A stretch of 64,000 bases of DNA from contig JAQVIJ010000001.1 of the NCBI GenBank assembly GCA_028695735.1, positions 518,447 through 582,446 of the forward strand, read 5' to 3'. This stretch comes from Deltaproteobacteria bacterium. GTDB taxonomy: Bacteria; Desulfobacterota; Dissulfuribacteria; Dissulfuribacterales; DYLC01. Shown here piece by piece: positions 17,946-26,578 of the stretch; position 1 is the stretch's first letter, and the number at the start of each line of letters is the position of its first letter. The translations under genes and the position numbers were made by a program. Under the pieces are notes generated by a model. The model was not told the origin of the DNA. It saw nothing but the letters and a program-made list of their open reading frames with translations, and made no database searches.

Positions 17946-19007
17946 ATGGCAAAGACTCTCTATGTGACATCTACACAGAATTTTTCCGGCAAAAGTGCCT
18001 TTTGTATCGGCCTGTTGAGACATTTTCAGGCCCAAGGGCTTAAAATAGGTTACATGAAGCCGTTCAGTGCCACAGCCAGGGTGGTGGATGGTTATCTGGT
18101 GGACGAGGATACGGTTTTTCTCAGAAACACATTTGGCATACAGGACCCTTTGAACATGATGTCGCCCGTGATTTTTAGCTCTCAGCTTCTGCAAGATGCC
18201 CTAAAACAGAGAGAGAATCCGCAGCCGGCGGTGCTCAAGACCTTTGAGACCCTGTGTACCAGTAAGGATGTCATGGTGGTGGAGGGCGGTGCCAATCTGC
18301 GGGAGGGCTGGATCTTCAATCTCTCTCCCTGTCAGGTTGCCCCCCTGTTTGACTCAAGGGTGCTGATTGTGACGCCGTTTGATTCGGAGTTGCAGTGCGT
18401 GGATGATCTGATCACGGCCCGGGTGCGGTTTGGCGACCGGCTCCTGGGGGCCGTTATCAATCGAGTGCCCAGACATCAGCTTTCGTGGGTCAATGAACTG
18501 GTGAGGCCATTTTTTGAGGCAGAGGGCCTGCCTGTGCTGGCTGTGCTCCCCAAGGAAAAGACCCTGTTATCCATAAGCGTCAGGGACCTGGTAAACGGAC
18601 TGGCTGGCGAGGTGCTCTGTGCTCGCGACAGGCAGGAGGAACTGGTGGAAAACCTGCTGGTGGGCGCCATGAGCGTGGACAATGCCCTAAAATATTTTAG
18701 GCGCAAGCCCAACAAGGCCATCATCACCGGCGGAGACAGGCCGGATATTCAGCTTGCCGCCCTGGAGACCTCCACCAAGTGCATCATACTCACCGGCAAC
18801 ATACGTCCCAATCCCTTGATTCTGGGAAAGGCCGAGGACGCAGGTGTACCCATTATTCTAACTCAACACGATACCATGACGGCAGTGGAGATCATCGAGG
18901 GCTTTTTCGGCAAGACCCGTTTTCACCAGACTCAGAAGATACAGCGTTTCGAGGCCTTGATGCAGGAGCACATGGACTTCGAGCGGCTAAACAGGTTGAT
19001 GCAGTAA
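17946..19007 (+). CDS. BioD-like/DRTGG-domain protein (phosphotransacetylase N-domain-like)
   Basis: A 353-residue protein resembling the N-terminal regulatory part of long phosphotransacetylases. A P-loop-like AAA_26 (dethiobiotin-synthetase fold) domain begins with YVTSTQNFSGKSAFCIGLL (about 6-24) and includes MVVEGGANL. A DRTGG domain follows (about 210-320; KAIITGGDRPDIQLAALETS, CIILTGNI). There is no catalytic Pta domain. It sits 66 bp after the ADP-forming ligase with its own GGAGGA ribosome site. A role in sensing or regulating acetyl-phosphate or acetyl-CoA metabolism is inferred from context. Confidence 0.78.
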   Translation: MAKTLYVTSTQNFSGKSAFCIGLLRHFQAQGLKIGYMKPFSATARVVDGYLVDEDTVFLRNTFGIQDPLNMMSPVIFSSQLLQDALKQRENPQPAVLKTFETLCTSKDVMVVEGGANLREGWIFNLSPCQVAPLFDSRVLIVTPFDSELQCVDDLITARVRFGDRLLGAVINRVPRHQLSWVNELVRPFFEAEGLPVLAVLPKEKTLLSISVRDLVNGLAGEVLCARDRQEELVENLLVGAMSVDNALKYFRRKPNKAIITGGDRPDIQLAALETSTKCIILTGNIRPNPLILGKAEDAGVPIILTQHDTMTAVEIIEGFFGKTRFHQTQKIQRFEALMQEHMDFERLNRLMQ

Positions 19008-19037
19008 CTCTATATAGGGACCCTCTAAAAAGAGGCG

Positions 19038-19721
19038 CTACTCCGCTTTCAATAAAATGGTGTCAGCAGCGGCGATATTGTTTATATGTGTCACCTCTTC
19101 GAGCAAGCCGCTTTGCAGGGTATATATCCAACCATGGATGGTCAGCTGTTGTCCTTTTTGCCAGGCTGAGCGAATGGATGCTATCTGAGCAAGCTGTTTT
19201 GTCTGCTCAATGACATTTAGTCTCACCAAGGCGTTTACCTGTTCGTGAAAAGGCAATTCCTTGAGTGTGGCCATGTGTTTGATGAAGAGCCTTTGAATGG
19301 GTCTTACCCAATGGGATACAAGTTCCGGGGCATCACCCCGAATGGCGGCCTTGACGCCTCCACAATCAGAATGCCCTACAACCAGTATGTGCTGAACCCT
19401 CAGGACTGTTATGGCAAATTCTATCACCGACAGGCAGTTCATGTCCGCTGCCTGTATCTGATTTGCTATATTCCTGTGTACGAATACCTCACCCGGCTGC
19501 ATGCCTATAAGCTGATTGGCGGGGACGCGTGCATCTGAGCAACCTATCCAGAGCAGTGAAGGTGCATGGATTTGCGATAATTTTTCAAAGAATTCTGGAT
19601 TGTTTTTCTGAATTTCCGTTGCCCAGAGACGATTGTTAAACAATGCCGTCTCTATCAGGTCAACTGGTCTATCAGCGGATTGTGTCACTGTTTTGGCTCC
19701 TCTGTGAGTAGGACAGGGCAT
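19038..19721 (-). CDS. Beta-class carbonic anhydrase
   Basis: Catalyses CO2 and bicarbonate interconversion. The 227-residue protein has the zinc ligands C61, H117 and C120 in GCSDARVP and VGHSDCGGV, with the Asp63-Arg65 dyad. A typical beta-CA helix follows (FVHRNIANQI). No signal peptide is seen, so it is cytoplasmic. It could supply CO2 or bicarbonate for the CO2-fixing enzymes at 34-55 kb. Its start overlaps the NUDIX stop by 1 bp (TAATG), indicating translational coupling. Confidence 0.93.
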   Translation of the reverse strand: MPCPTHRGAKTVTQSADRPVDLIETALFNNRLWATEIQKNNPEFFEKLSQIHAPSLLWIGCSDARVPANQLIGMQPGEVFVHRNIANQIQAADMNCLSVIEFAITVLRVQHILVVGHSDCGGVKAAIRGDAPELVSHWVRPIQRLFIKHMATLKELPFHEQVNALVRLNVIEQTKQLAQIASIRSAWQKGQQLTIHGWIYTLQSGLLEEVTHINNIAAADTILLKAE

Positions 19722-20152
19722 TAAATGCCCTGAAGTTCGACTATCTCTTCAATAATGCGCAGTGTGTTCCTTTCAAAGGGCAGCGCATGTAGTTCCTGAA
19801 TGGTCAGCCAGCGCGCCTCCAGGGCATCATCTTGCGGCATGGGCTGGCCACTCAGGTATTCCGCCAGGACATAGAGAATGGTGTAGTGAAACCGCACTCG
19901 ATTGCTCGCATCTCGATAGATGGCATCCACTGCGGTCAAAAAACGCACAGGCCTCACCTGTATGCCCGTCTCCTCCAGGGTTTCCCGTATGACTGCCTCA
20001 AAGACGGTCTCGCCCAACTGAACGCTTCCACCGGGCAATGCCCAGGTGTTTTCAGCCGGCGGATTTCTTCGCTGGACAGCCAAAACCCTGTCTCCCTGAA
20101 ATACAGCCGCGGCCACGGCCAGGTGAGGCACTGATGGATATTCCCGTGTCAT
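19721..20152 (-). CDS. NUDIX hydrolase
   Basis: A 143-residue pyrophosphohydrolase with the NUDIX box starting GGSVQLGETVFEAV at about 41 and continuing RETLEETGI (metal-binding Glu pair about 60-61). The N-terminal strand VAAAVFQGDRVLAVQRR is typical of MutT/ADP-ribose-type members. The substrate is not predictable. It is coupled to the carbonic anhydrase and follows the outer-membrane protein gene by 5 bp. Confidence 0.88.
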   Translation of the reverse strand: MTREYPSVPHLAVAAAVFQGDRVLAVQRRNPPAENTWALPGGSVQLGETVFEAVIRETLEETGIQVRPVRFLTAVDAIYRDASNRVRFHYTILYVLAEYLSGQPMPQDDALEARWLTIQELHALPFERNTLRIIEEIVELQGI

Positions 20153-20157
20153 GTTGT

Positions 20158-20946
20158 TTAGAATCGGTAGGTCAGCCCGGCAAGTAGGGTATAGTCGGTC
20201 TCGACATCATTTAAGCCGAATTTTACGCCGGCATCCAGGTCCAGGTCTTCATTGACTGAATAAACCACCCCTCCCAATAAAAAGGCAGGGTCTGTATTAG
20301 AATCCCTTTCTGGATTGGTTTCAATACCTGTGTTGGCCACCAGTTTCAGGTTCTCCATGACCTCCCATTCTGCAGCAATGGAGGCATGCCAGATGTCTTC
20401 TCGTTCATTCAGGCAGTTTTCACTGCGTTTATAGCCCAAATTTGTATGAAATGTGAACGGCTTTATTTCCTGAGTGCCGATGAGAAACAGGCTGTAGCCT
20501 ACCTTTCCAGCCCCAAGCCCTTTGTCCTCATCGCCGGTGGGCAAAATGATGCCTGGTTTGATGGCCAGGCTTGACCCTTCATGTTCCCAGAAGCGCCATT
20601 TGGCCTCCAATGTGGCATCGCTAAGGCCGTTTTCCCTGGCGGTGGTGAGGCCGTTTTCCTCGCCTTTGGTCCATAGATAAGGCGTGGTAAGGACCAGATC
20701 AATCTCATTTGTAATTCCGTAGGACAGGGTGGCCCCCAGCTGCCACTCCTTTTCCTTTACAGAGACTCCATCAAGGCGTTCCTTGTCGTAATTGTATTCT
20801 CCATTGACCTCCAATTGAGTCTTTCCCTTGCCCTGCACGCCGGTATCGTCTGTGATGAGTGGGTGCATGGCATTGGCTGGCAATGCCTGAATGGCCAGAA
20901 GTGTTGCGGCTACAAAAACGCCCTTGGCAGTGTGTGAAAGCTTCAT
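20158..20946 (-). CDS. Outer-membrane beta-barrel protein (Phenol_MetA_deg/transporter-like family)
   Basis: A 262-residue exported protein with a signal peptide (MKLSHTAKGVFVAATLLAIQ, cleavage near ANA-MHPL). The mature part begins HPLITDDTGVQGKGKTQLEV, a signature of the putative MetA-pathway phenol-degradation outer-membrane family. The remainder is alternating beta strands (LGATLSYGITNEIDLVLTTP, IKPGIILPTGDEDKG) ending in an aromatic YRF, as expected for BAM-recognised barrels. The function is unknown; small-molecule passage is inferred. Confidence 0.78.
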   Translation of the reverse strand: MKLSHTAKGVFVAATLLAIQALPANAMHPLITDDTGVQGKGKTQLEVNGEYNYDKERLDGVSVKEKEWQLGATLSYGITNEIDLVLTTPYLWTKGEENGLTTARENGLSDATLEAKWRFWEHEGSSLAIKPGIILPTGDEDKGLGAGKVGYSLFLIGTQEIKPFTFHTNLGYKRSENCLNEREDIWHASIAAEWEVMENLKLVANTGIETNPERDSNTDPAFLLGGVVYSVNEDLDLDAGVKFGLNDVETDYTLLAGLTYRF

Positions 20947-21028
20947 CTTTACCTCCTATTATTATGTTTTTTTGAAAAGTAACACAAATTTGATTTCATG
21001 GCAATTCATGAGATATTCGAATATCGAG

Positions 21029-23206
21029 TTAGCCCCCTACGAATCCATAAATCCCACCGCCGATCTTTTGAATACCAAAGGCCACGATCCAGGCCAGGAC
21101 AATTAGATAGGATATGGCAAAACCCGCCCAGCCCAGTGAGCCTGTCTCGCGCCAGATGGTGACGATGGTCACCATGCACGGCACATAGATGAGCACAAAG
21201 GCCATAAATGCCAGGGCAGTGACCGGTGTCATACCGCTTTTTTTCAGCGCCGCCTGAAGTCCGGAGAGGTCTTCTTCCTCATTGGCCTTGGCCTGATACA
21301 GCACGCCCATGGTGCTCACCACCACCTCCTTGGCCACAAAGCCTGTGAGCAGGCTGACACCCAGCTTCCAGTCAAAGCCCAGGGGCCGAATCACAGGTTC
21401 AATGGCCTGCCCGATTCTGCCGATGTAGCTGGCCTGAAGCCGCTCCGCCGCCTCCTTTTGCTCGATGTTTGCTATCTCTTCCTTGACGGCCCTTGAGTCC
21501 TCTTCAGAAAGGCCGCTCTGGGCCAGTCTTTCTTCCAGAGTGGCCTTGGCGGCCTCGTAATCCATGCTAAGGGGCACATCCTTGGGGAATGCGCCTAAAA
21601 ACCAGATGATCACCGAAAAGACCAGGACCACGCCGCCCATCTTCTGTAGATATGCCTTGGCCTTGTCCCATGCATGTATGATGAGGCCCTTGAAGGTAGG
21701 CATGCGGTAAGGCGGCAGCTCCATGACAAAGGGCGTGGCCTCACCTCTAAAGATGGTCTTGCTGAAGATGCGGCCCATGAGCACCGCAATGCCTACTCCC
21801 AAAAGATAGATGCCGAATATGATGTTTCCTGCATGTTTAGGGAAAAAGGTGCCAGCCACCAGCACATAGACAGGAAGCCTGGCGGAACAGCTCATGAGGG
21901 GATTGAGCAGAATGGTGAGTATGCGATCCCGCCTGCTCTCCAATGTCCTGGCCGCCATAATGGCCGAGACATTACATCCAAAGCCCATGACAAATGGAAT
22001 GAAGGACTTTCCATGAAGGCCCAAAAGGTGCATCACCCTGTCCATCAAAAAGGCGGCCCTTGCCATGTAGCCCGTATCCTCCAGCAGGCTGATGCCCATA
22101 AACAGTATTACGATATTGGGCAGAAATACCACCACCCCGCCCACGCCGCTTATCACACCGTCTATTATCATCTCCTTTGCAAGGCCATCGGGGAGGACAT
22201 GGCCCATGACATCGGCTATAAATGCAACGCCTGCCTCGATCCAGGACTGGGGATACTCTCCCAGAATGAAGGTGCTCTGAAACAGCAGGTACATGAAGAA
22301 GAGCAGGATGGGCAGGCCCAGAAGCCGGTTGGTGAGGACCCGGTCGATCTCATAACTCATGTCCCTTTTGGCCACTGCAGAGAGCTTGACCGTCTCCTTG
22401 AGCGCCCCTGAAATAAAACCGTATCTGGCCTCTGTGATGATTACATCTGCTTCATCCTCGAACAGTTCTTTTATGTGTGTTCGGGAGGCCTCTGCCTGTT
22501 TCAGGACCATGTCCCCTTTGGGACAGGAAGCCAGCTCCTTAATAACCAGGGGGTCATTCTCCAAAAGCTTTATGGCGCTCCATCGAGGGTAGTATCTTGC
22601 TGCAAATTCAGGCGTTTTTCCCTTTAGCACCCCCTTGATGGTCTGAATTTCCTCTTCTATTTCAGGGCCGTAATTGATATGGATGTGTCGGGACACGGAG
22701 TCCGCGCCCTCTACAACCTCTCTGACCTTGTCCAGGAGTTCCTCAATGCCGATGCCCTTGGTGCCGACGGTCTGAACAATGGGGACCCCCAGGAGCCTGG
22801 CCAGTTGTTCGTAGTCTATGAGCAGCCCCTTGTCCTTGGCCATGTCCACCATGTTCATGGCAAAGACCAGCCGGATATTGAGTTCGATGAGCTGGCAGGC
22901 CAGATAGAGATTCCGCTCCAGGTTTGAGGCGTCCAGCACGGCCACCACCACATCAGGATGCTCTTTCAGAATAAAGTCCCGTGAGACCACCTCTTCCATG
23001 GAGTAGGCGGTGAGGGAATAGATGCCAGGCAGATCCACCACAGTAAATTGTATCCCCTTGTGTTCTCTCACGCCTTCCTTTTTTTCCACCGTGACACCGG
23101 CCCAGTTGCCCACCTTTTGTCTGGCCCCTGTGAGCTGATTGAAGATGGTGGTCTTGCCTGCATTGGGATTTCCCGCAAGGGCCATTGTTATGTGTTTTGA
23201 AGCCAT
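21029..23206 (-). CDS. feoB: Ferrous iron transporter B
   Basis: A GTP-gated inner-membrane Fe(II) importer of 725 residues. The N-terminal G domain has G1 AGNPNAGKTT (11-20), G3 DLPGIYS, G4 NMVD and the FeoB helical spacer. The membrane part has the two Gate motifs (MGFGCNVSAIMAARTL, LMSCSARLPVYVLVAG). Near the end FVAKEVVVSTMGVLYQ is also typical. An insert at about 540-600 is acidic and helical (LEERLAQSGLSEEDSRAVKE). An AAAGGAGG ribosome site precedes the ATG. feoA lies 94 bp upstream, with a degenerate GC palindrome at its end. Confidence 0.97.
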   Translation of the reverse strand: MASKHITMALAGNPNAGKTTIFNQLTGARQKVGNWAGVTVEKKEGVREHKGIQFTVVDLPGIYSLTAYSMEEVVSRDFILKEHPDVVVAVLDASNLERNLYLACQLIELNIRLVFAMNMVDMAKDKGLLIDYEQLARLLGVPIVQTVGTKGIGIEELLDKVREVVEGADSVSRHIHINYGPEIEEEIQTIKGVLKGKTPEFAARYYPRWSAIKLLENDPLVIKELASCPKGDMVLKQAEASRTHIKELFEDEADVIITEARYGFISGALKETVKLSAVAKRDMSYEIDRVLTNRLLGLPILLFFMYLLFQSTFILGEYPQSWIEAGVAFIADVMGHVLPDGLAKEMIIDGVISGVGGVVVFLPNIVILFMGISLLEDTGYMARAAFLMDRVMHLLGLHGKSFIPFVMGFGCNVSAIMAARTLESRRDRILTILLNPLMSCSARLPVYVLVAGTFFPKHAGNIIFGIYLLGVGIAVLMGRIFSKTIFRGEATPFVMELPPYRMPTFKGLIIHAWDKAKAYLQKMGGVVLVFSVIIWFLGAFPKDVPLSMDYEAAKATLEERLAQSGLSEEDSRAVKEEIANIEQKEAAERLQASYIGRIGQAIEPVIRPLGFDWKLGVSLLTGFVAKEVVVSTMGVLYQAKANEEEDLSGLQAALKKSGMTPVTALAFMAFVLIYVPCMVTIVTIWRETGSLGWAGFAISYLIVLAWIVAFGIQKIGGGIYGFVGG

Positions 23207-23276
23207 TTATCCTCCTTTGTATAGCCAAATAGTTTTTGGTTTGCCAAACTTATATCGCAAAAAAAATAGGGCAAAT

Positions 23277-23304
23277 GTAGGGGCGACAGGCCGGTCGCCT
23301 CTAC
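23277..23304. repeat. Degenerate GC-palindrome copy covering the feoA stop codon
   Basis: A variant of the 28-bp palindrome (one change in the left half, one in the right). It occupies the feoA 3' end and the feoA-feoB gap. The feoA TAG stop (complement of 23301-23303) lies inside the element's terminal GTAG. Confidence 0.75.
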
Positions 23305-23516
23305 TCCACCCGTATCTTTTGGGCCATGCCCCGGCCAAGTATCATTTTAGACCCATTTTTTTCGAAAATAACAGGCCCTTCCGGCACATTTTGCAGAATC
23401 TTCAGCCTTGTTCCAGGAAAGATCCCCAGCTCTAAAATACGTCGATACATCTCACAGCCGGAATCGATGTGCTTGACTGTGGCGATAGCTCCATTTTTTA
23501 CATCTGATAGGTACAT
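23301..23516 (-). CDS. feoA: Ferrous iron transport protein A
   Basis: A 71-residue SH3-like cytoplasmic partner of FeoB. Features are MYLSDVKNGAIATVKHID, the RRILELGIFPGTRLKIL motif (about 25-41) and GPVIFEKNGSKMILGRGMA. It lies upstream of feoB on the same strand. The final codons and stop fall at the edge of a palindromic repeat. Confidence 0.92.
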   Translation of the reverse strand: MYLSDVKNGAIATVKHIDSGCEMYRRILELGIFPGTRLKILQNVPEGPVIFEKNGSKMILGRGMAQKIRVE

Positions 23517-23638
23517 GATTATTTCCCCTGCCCTCTAAACGGGCAATTACGTCTGCACAACAGACAGGTCAGCCCGCCTTTTGTGCAGCGGTGAGTTTTT
23601 ATACAATATAATGGCCTTAAAGTCATCGTCATTGCGAG

Positions 23639-23665
23639 CCTGTCTGCGTGCAAGGCACAGGCAGG
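23639..23665. repeat. 27-bp CCTGTCTGCGTGC repeat, variant copy
   Basis: It begins CCTGTCTGCGTGC and ends GGCACAGGCAGG, differing from the 37343 and 41368 copies only in the centre (AA/G in place of CC/C). It is nested inside the 23628-23756 element. Confidence 0.75.
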
Positions 23666-23678
23666 GTGGCTAGCCGAT

Positions 23679-23706
23679 GTAGGGGCGACCGGCCGGTCGC
23701 CCCTAC
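23679..23706. repeat. 28-bp GC palindrome, perfect copy
   Basis: GTAGGGGCGACCGG followed by its exact reverse complement. It is intergenic here, nested inside the 23628-23756 element. Confidence 0.9.
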
Positions 23707-23765
23707 ATTCTTTTGCGCAGAGGATTGCTGCGCCGCCTGCGGCGGCTCGCAATGACACGGGATGG

Positions 23766-24488
23766 TCATTCGTTCTGGATTTCGATAGAGACATGGCTGG
23801 ATTCCTCCTTCCGCAAGGATACATGGTATCCCTTTATGAGCAGCTCCTGTGGGTCAGTAAGGGGAGCGGTCTTGATGAATTCCACTGTTGCGCCCTTGGT
23901 AAAGCCCATCTCCCGAAGCCGTTTTGCCAGATTGCCTCTGGCATTTAGGCGTAATACCGTGGCCCTCTGGCCTGGCATCAACTGATCCAGTGTGGTAACA
24001 GAGGGTGTTTTTTGTGTGGAATCGTTGTTGAATCGGCCTGTTTCCGTCTGTTTGGGGCAGAAATAGCCTTTTTCAGGGGAAAAGCTAAAACCTGCCTTTT
24101 GACAGGCTGACATGAAGACGGTCAGGGCCTCAAAGCGTTCCAGCATCTCGGATGTGACCATGTGTTCCATGGTGCAGGCCATTTTATCGGCCATTTCCTC
24201 GTGGAAGGCCAGGACAGTATGAAAAAAGGCCCTCAGGGATTCATGCCGCCTAATCACATCCACTGCCAGGCTGCGGCCTGTGTCCGTGAGGGTGATGACA
24301 TCGTAGGGCGCATAATTGACCATGCCCTTTTGTGCCAGCATCTTCAATGCGCCTGTCACAGAAGAGTTGTTGACCTTTAGTGCCTTGGCAATGTCCTTGG
24401 CCTTGGCAGCCCCTTTTTGAGAGATGATGCGCAAAATGGCCTCTAAATAATCCTCAAGGCTTGCGCTGAGTGGCATTGTGGTGGTCAT
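23766..24488 (-). CDS. DtxR/MntR-family metal-dependent regulator with C-terminal FeoA domain
   Basis: A 240-residue regulator. The winged-helix domain (ASLEDYLEAILRIISQKGAA, about 9-75; KVNNSSVTGALKMLAQKGMV) is followed by the dimerisation/metal-binding part (RHESLRAFFHTVL, EMADKMACTMEHMVT, with His and Glu ligands). A FeoA/SH3-like domain ends the protein (about 165-235; RLREMGFTKGATVEFIKTAP). GGGAGG precedes the ATG. Its place upstream of feoA and feoB on the same strand suggests that it represses them in response to Fe(II) or Mn(II), which is an inference. A possible operator is noted at 24503-24545. Confidence 0.88.
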   Translation of the reverse strand: MTTTMPLSASLEDYLEAILRIISQKGAAKAKDIAKALKVNNSSVTGALKMLAQKGMVNYAPYDVITLTDTGRSLAVDVIRRHESLRAFFHTVLAFHEEMADKMACTMEHMVTSEMLERFEALTVFMSACQKAGFSFSPEKGYFCPKQTETGRFNNDSTQKTPSVTTLDQLMPGQRATVLRLNARGNLAKRLREMGFTKGATVEFIKTAPLTDPQELLIKGYHVSLRKEESSHVSIEIQNE

Positions 24489-24871
24489 AAGAGCCTCCCA
24501 AGAATTTTTAGGTATGGCTGATATTTTATGGCTTTCCTAAAAAATGTCAAGATCAAAAGACCATGCAAAAACAGGGGATGCAATAATTGCTATATGTGCA
24601 AAAAATGCATGATGAACAGGCCTGAAGAGTGCAAAGAAATTGTCCATGGTTCGCCAGGATGCTGAATAGAGGCCATGATACCTGCCTCAAATCCGCTTAT
24701 TTGGCGCTTTTTGAAGGGATTATTGTGTTGGCATGTGGCTTGCAAAAGCTATATTCGAACAAAGACAACTTCATAACCCTCCCAACCCTCCTCTCCATAA
24801 AGGCCTTCTTAACTAATCATTAGGAAGGCCTTTTTTATGATGTTAAATAGGGGTGTAAAGGCAGACAGTCA
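24489..24871. other. Intergenic region upstream of the DtxR-type regulator
   Basis: A 383-bp gap with no supported gene. 24503-24512 (AATTTTTAGG) and 24536-24545 (CCTAAAAAAT) form inverted TTAGG/CCTAA half-sites resembling DtxR-type recognition, though 23 bp apart rather than the usual short spacing. They sit just upstream of the regulator start, so autoregulation is possible. A strong terminator lies at 24799-24836 although no plus-strand gene precedes it. Confidence 0.45.
24799..24836 (+). terminator. Strong orphan terminator
   Basis: AAAGGCCTTC (24799-24808) pairs perfectly with GAAGGCCTTT (24824-24833) and runs into six T residues (24831-24836). No plus-strand gene ends upstream; it may end a small RNA or attenuate the gene that begins at 24872. 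Confidence 0.8.
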
Positions 24872-25336
24872 ATGCGGCATGTAAGACATCTTGTTTTTGG
24901 AACCATTTCATTCGTTGTCCTGTCATTACAAGCTGTCACTTTTCCTTCTTTAGCTCCGGCTGCCCCTGAAATTATTCCGCAATACGATGAAAATACTGAG
25001 ATCGTCCTGCTCGGTGAGGTGATCGGCTCCGATGTGGACAGCGATCTAAACCTTCGATATCTGGACATCAATGCATCCAGGCGGCGTTATCGAGTCTTTC
25101 TGGCGCCTGAATGGTTTATAGTCAAACATCATGTGCCCTGTATTCTGGGGGGCATCGTGGAGGTGGTGGGTTCCAAATTCTATTGCAATGAGGGTACGCT
25201 GTCCATTCTGGCCAAGCATATCCGGTACCTCCCCTCTGGAAAGACATTGGTGCTCAGGGATGCAGCGAGCCGTCCCATCTGGCGTCAGGGGCATGACTGG
25301 GGCACATGTATTCGCTATTTGCCCAAATCCCAATGA
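24872..25336 (+). CDS. Exported protein of unknown function
   Basis: A 154-residue product with an N-terminal hydrophobic signal (HLVFGTISFVVLSLQAVTFP, cleavage near APAA). The mature part is beta-rich (EIVLLGEVIGSDVDSDLNLR, RRYRVFLAPEWFIV, GGIVEVVGSKFYCNEGTL), perhaps an OB-like barrel. I recognise no family. Its TGA overlaps the ATG of the 5-formyl-THF cyclo-ligase gene (ATGA). The strong terminator just upstream suggests it has its own promoter or is controlled by attenuation. Confidence 0.6.
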   Translation: MRHVRHLVFGTISFVVLSLQAVTFPSLAPAAPEIIPQYDENTEIVLLGEVIGSDVDSDLNLRYLDINASRRRYRVFLAPEWFIVKHHVPCILGGIVEVVGSKFYCNEGTLSILAKHIRYLPSGKTLVLRDAASRPIWRQGHDWGTCIRYLPKSQ

Positions 25337-25896
25337 ATGCCTTGAGAAGGTCCATTTTAATGCGCCGCGATGAGGTGCCTGAAGACCTGCGTATGTCTTG
25401 GTCTCGTGCCATATGCAGTCAACTTCAAGGGCTTTTGGCCGAAAAGGCGCTTCATTTTCCCATGTTTTATGTCTCTTTTAGAAGCGAGGTGGCCACTCAT
25501 GACCTCATTCGTTCCAGATTGGAGCAGGGGCTGTTTGTGGCGGTGCCCATTACACATTTGGCCACTCACACACTGGAGCCCAGGCGTATAACCCACTGGG
25601 GGCAGTTGGTCCCAGGGGTATACGGCATTCTGGAACCCGATGCCCAAATCACGGGGCCTGCACCACCGCAAGAGCTAAGCGCCGTCATCGTGCCTGGTTC
25701 GGTCTTTGATCTGTCAGGCGGCAGATATGGATACGGCGGCGGGTATTACGACCGTTTTTTAATGAATGCTGCGCCCCAGGCGGTGCGCATTGGCCTGGCC
25801 TTTGAGCTTCAGGTATTGGAGGCTATTGCCTTGGCACGGCACGACCAGCGCATGAACTGGATCATTACAGAGAACCGGACGATAGGGCCCTTTTAA
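25333..25896 (+). CDS. 5-formyltetrahydrofolate cyclo-ligase
   Basis: Converts 5-formyl-THF to methenyl-THF with ATP, returning a dead-end folate to the C1 pool. The 187-residue protein has RRSILMRRDEVP at the N-terminus, VAVPITHLATHTLEPRRI in the middle and the diagnostic FDLSGGRYGYGGGYYDRFL. The ATG at 25333 overlaps the previous stop by 4 bp; an upstream ATG at 25306 would lie inside that gene. The last 32 bp overlap the 3' end of pyrF on the opposite strand. It fits the folate-based C1 economy of the window. Confidence 0.92.
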   Translation: MNALRRSILMRRDEVPEDLRMSWSRAICSQLQGLLAEKALHFPMFYVSFRSEVATHDLIRSRLEQGLFVAVPITHLATHTLEPRRITHWGQLVPGVYGILEPDAQITGPAPPQELSAVIVPGSVFDLSGGRYGYGGGYYDRFLMNAAPQAVRIGLAFELQVLEAIALARHDQRMNWIITENRTIGPF

Positions 25897-26578
25897 TCTC
25901 CTCCTGTATGGCTGTGACCGCCTTTAATGGGTCAGGGGCCTTGCTGATGGGCCTGCCGATGACCAGGTAGTCAGCGCCCTTTGAAATGGCATAGGAGGGT
26001 GTGGCGATGCGCCTCTGGTCATTTATGCCCTGGGCATCATTCATGCGTATTCCGGGTGTCACCAAAAAGAATTCATTCCCGAGACTGCTTCTGAGCAGCC
26101 CTGCCTCCTGGGCAGATGCCACCACGCCGCTGCAACCCAGTTCAATGGCCTGACGGCCGCGTCTCAGCACCAGTTCCTCCACCGATATGCCTGCTCCTGT
26201 TTCTCGCAGGTCGTTTTCAGCCATGGAGGTGAGCACGGTTACGGCCAGGAGGTTTATATCCTCCTGAGCAGCCACCGCCGCCTCCACTATATCCCGATTG
26301 CCGTGAATGGTGGCAAAGGTGATGCCCCTGCCGTTTAATTGCCTGACGGCTAAATGAACGGTCTGGGGTATGTCAAAGAATTTCAGGTCCAGCATGACCC
26401 TATGGCCCTTTTTCAGTATGTAATCGATTATGGGCCAGCCCCCTGCCAAAAAGAGCTGTAGGCCGACCTTGAAAAAACGGACGGGTCCTGTCAGGAGGTC
26501 AATCCATTTTTGCGCCTCAAGGGTTGTTGCAAAATCCAGGGCGAATATGATGCGTTCTGTGGCAGGAATTGCTTTCAT
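25865..26578 (-). CDS. pyrF: Orotidine 5'-phosphate decarboxylase
   Basis: The last step of UMP synthesis. The 237-residue protein has IIFALDFA (about 10-17), the catalytic DLKFFDIPQTV (64-74), TIHG and a C-terminal VTPGIRMNDAQGINDQRRIA plus YLVIGRPIS phosphate-binding loop. It overlaps the TPR-protein stop by 4 bp (ATGA), so it is translated from the same minus-strand transcript as selA and the TPR protein. Confidence 0.96.
   Translation of the reverse strand: MKAIPATERIIFALDFATTLEAQKWIDLLTGPVRFFKVGLQLFLAGGWPIIDYILKKGHRVMLDLKFFDIPQTVHLAVRQLNGRGITFATIHGNRDIVEAAVAAQEDINLLAVTVLTSMAENDLRETGAGISVEELVLRRGRQAIELGCSGVVASAQEAGLLRSSLGNEFFLVTPGIRMNDAQGINDQRRIATPSYAISKGADYLVIGRPISKAPDPLKAVTAIQEEIKRALSSGSL

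Larger units (their letters stand above)
23628..23756. repeat. MITE-like element with 12-bp terminal inverted repeats
   Basis: A 129-bp element bounded by GTCATTGCGAGC (23628-23639) and its exact reverse complement GCTCGCAATGAC (23745-23756). It contains the 27-bp repeat family (23639-23665) and a perfect copy of the 28-bp GC palindrome (23679-23706). It lies between the DtxR-type regulator and feoA and has no coding capacity I can support. A shorter relative is at 30830-30923. Confidence 0.8.
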
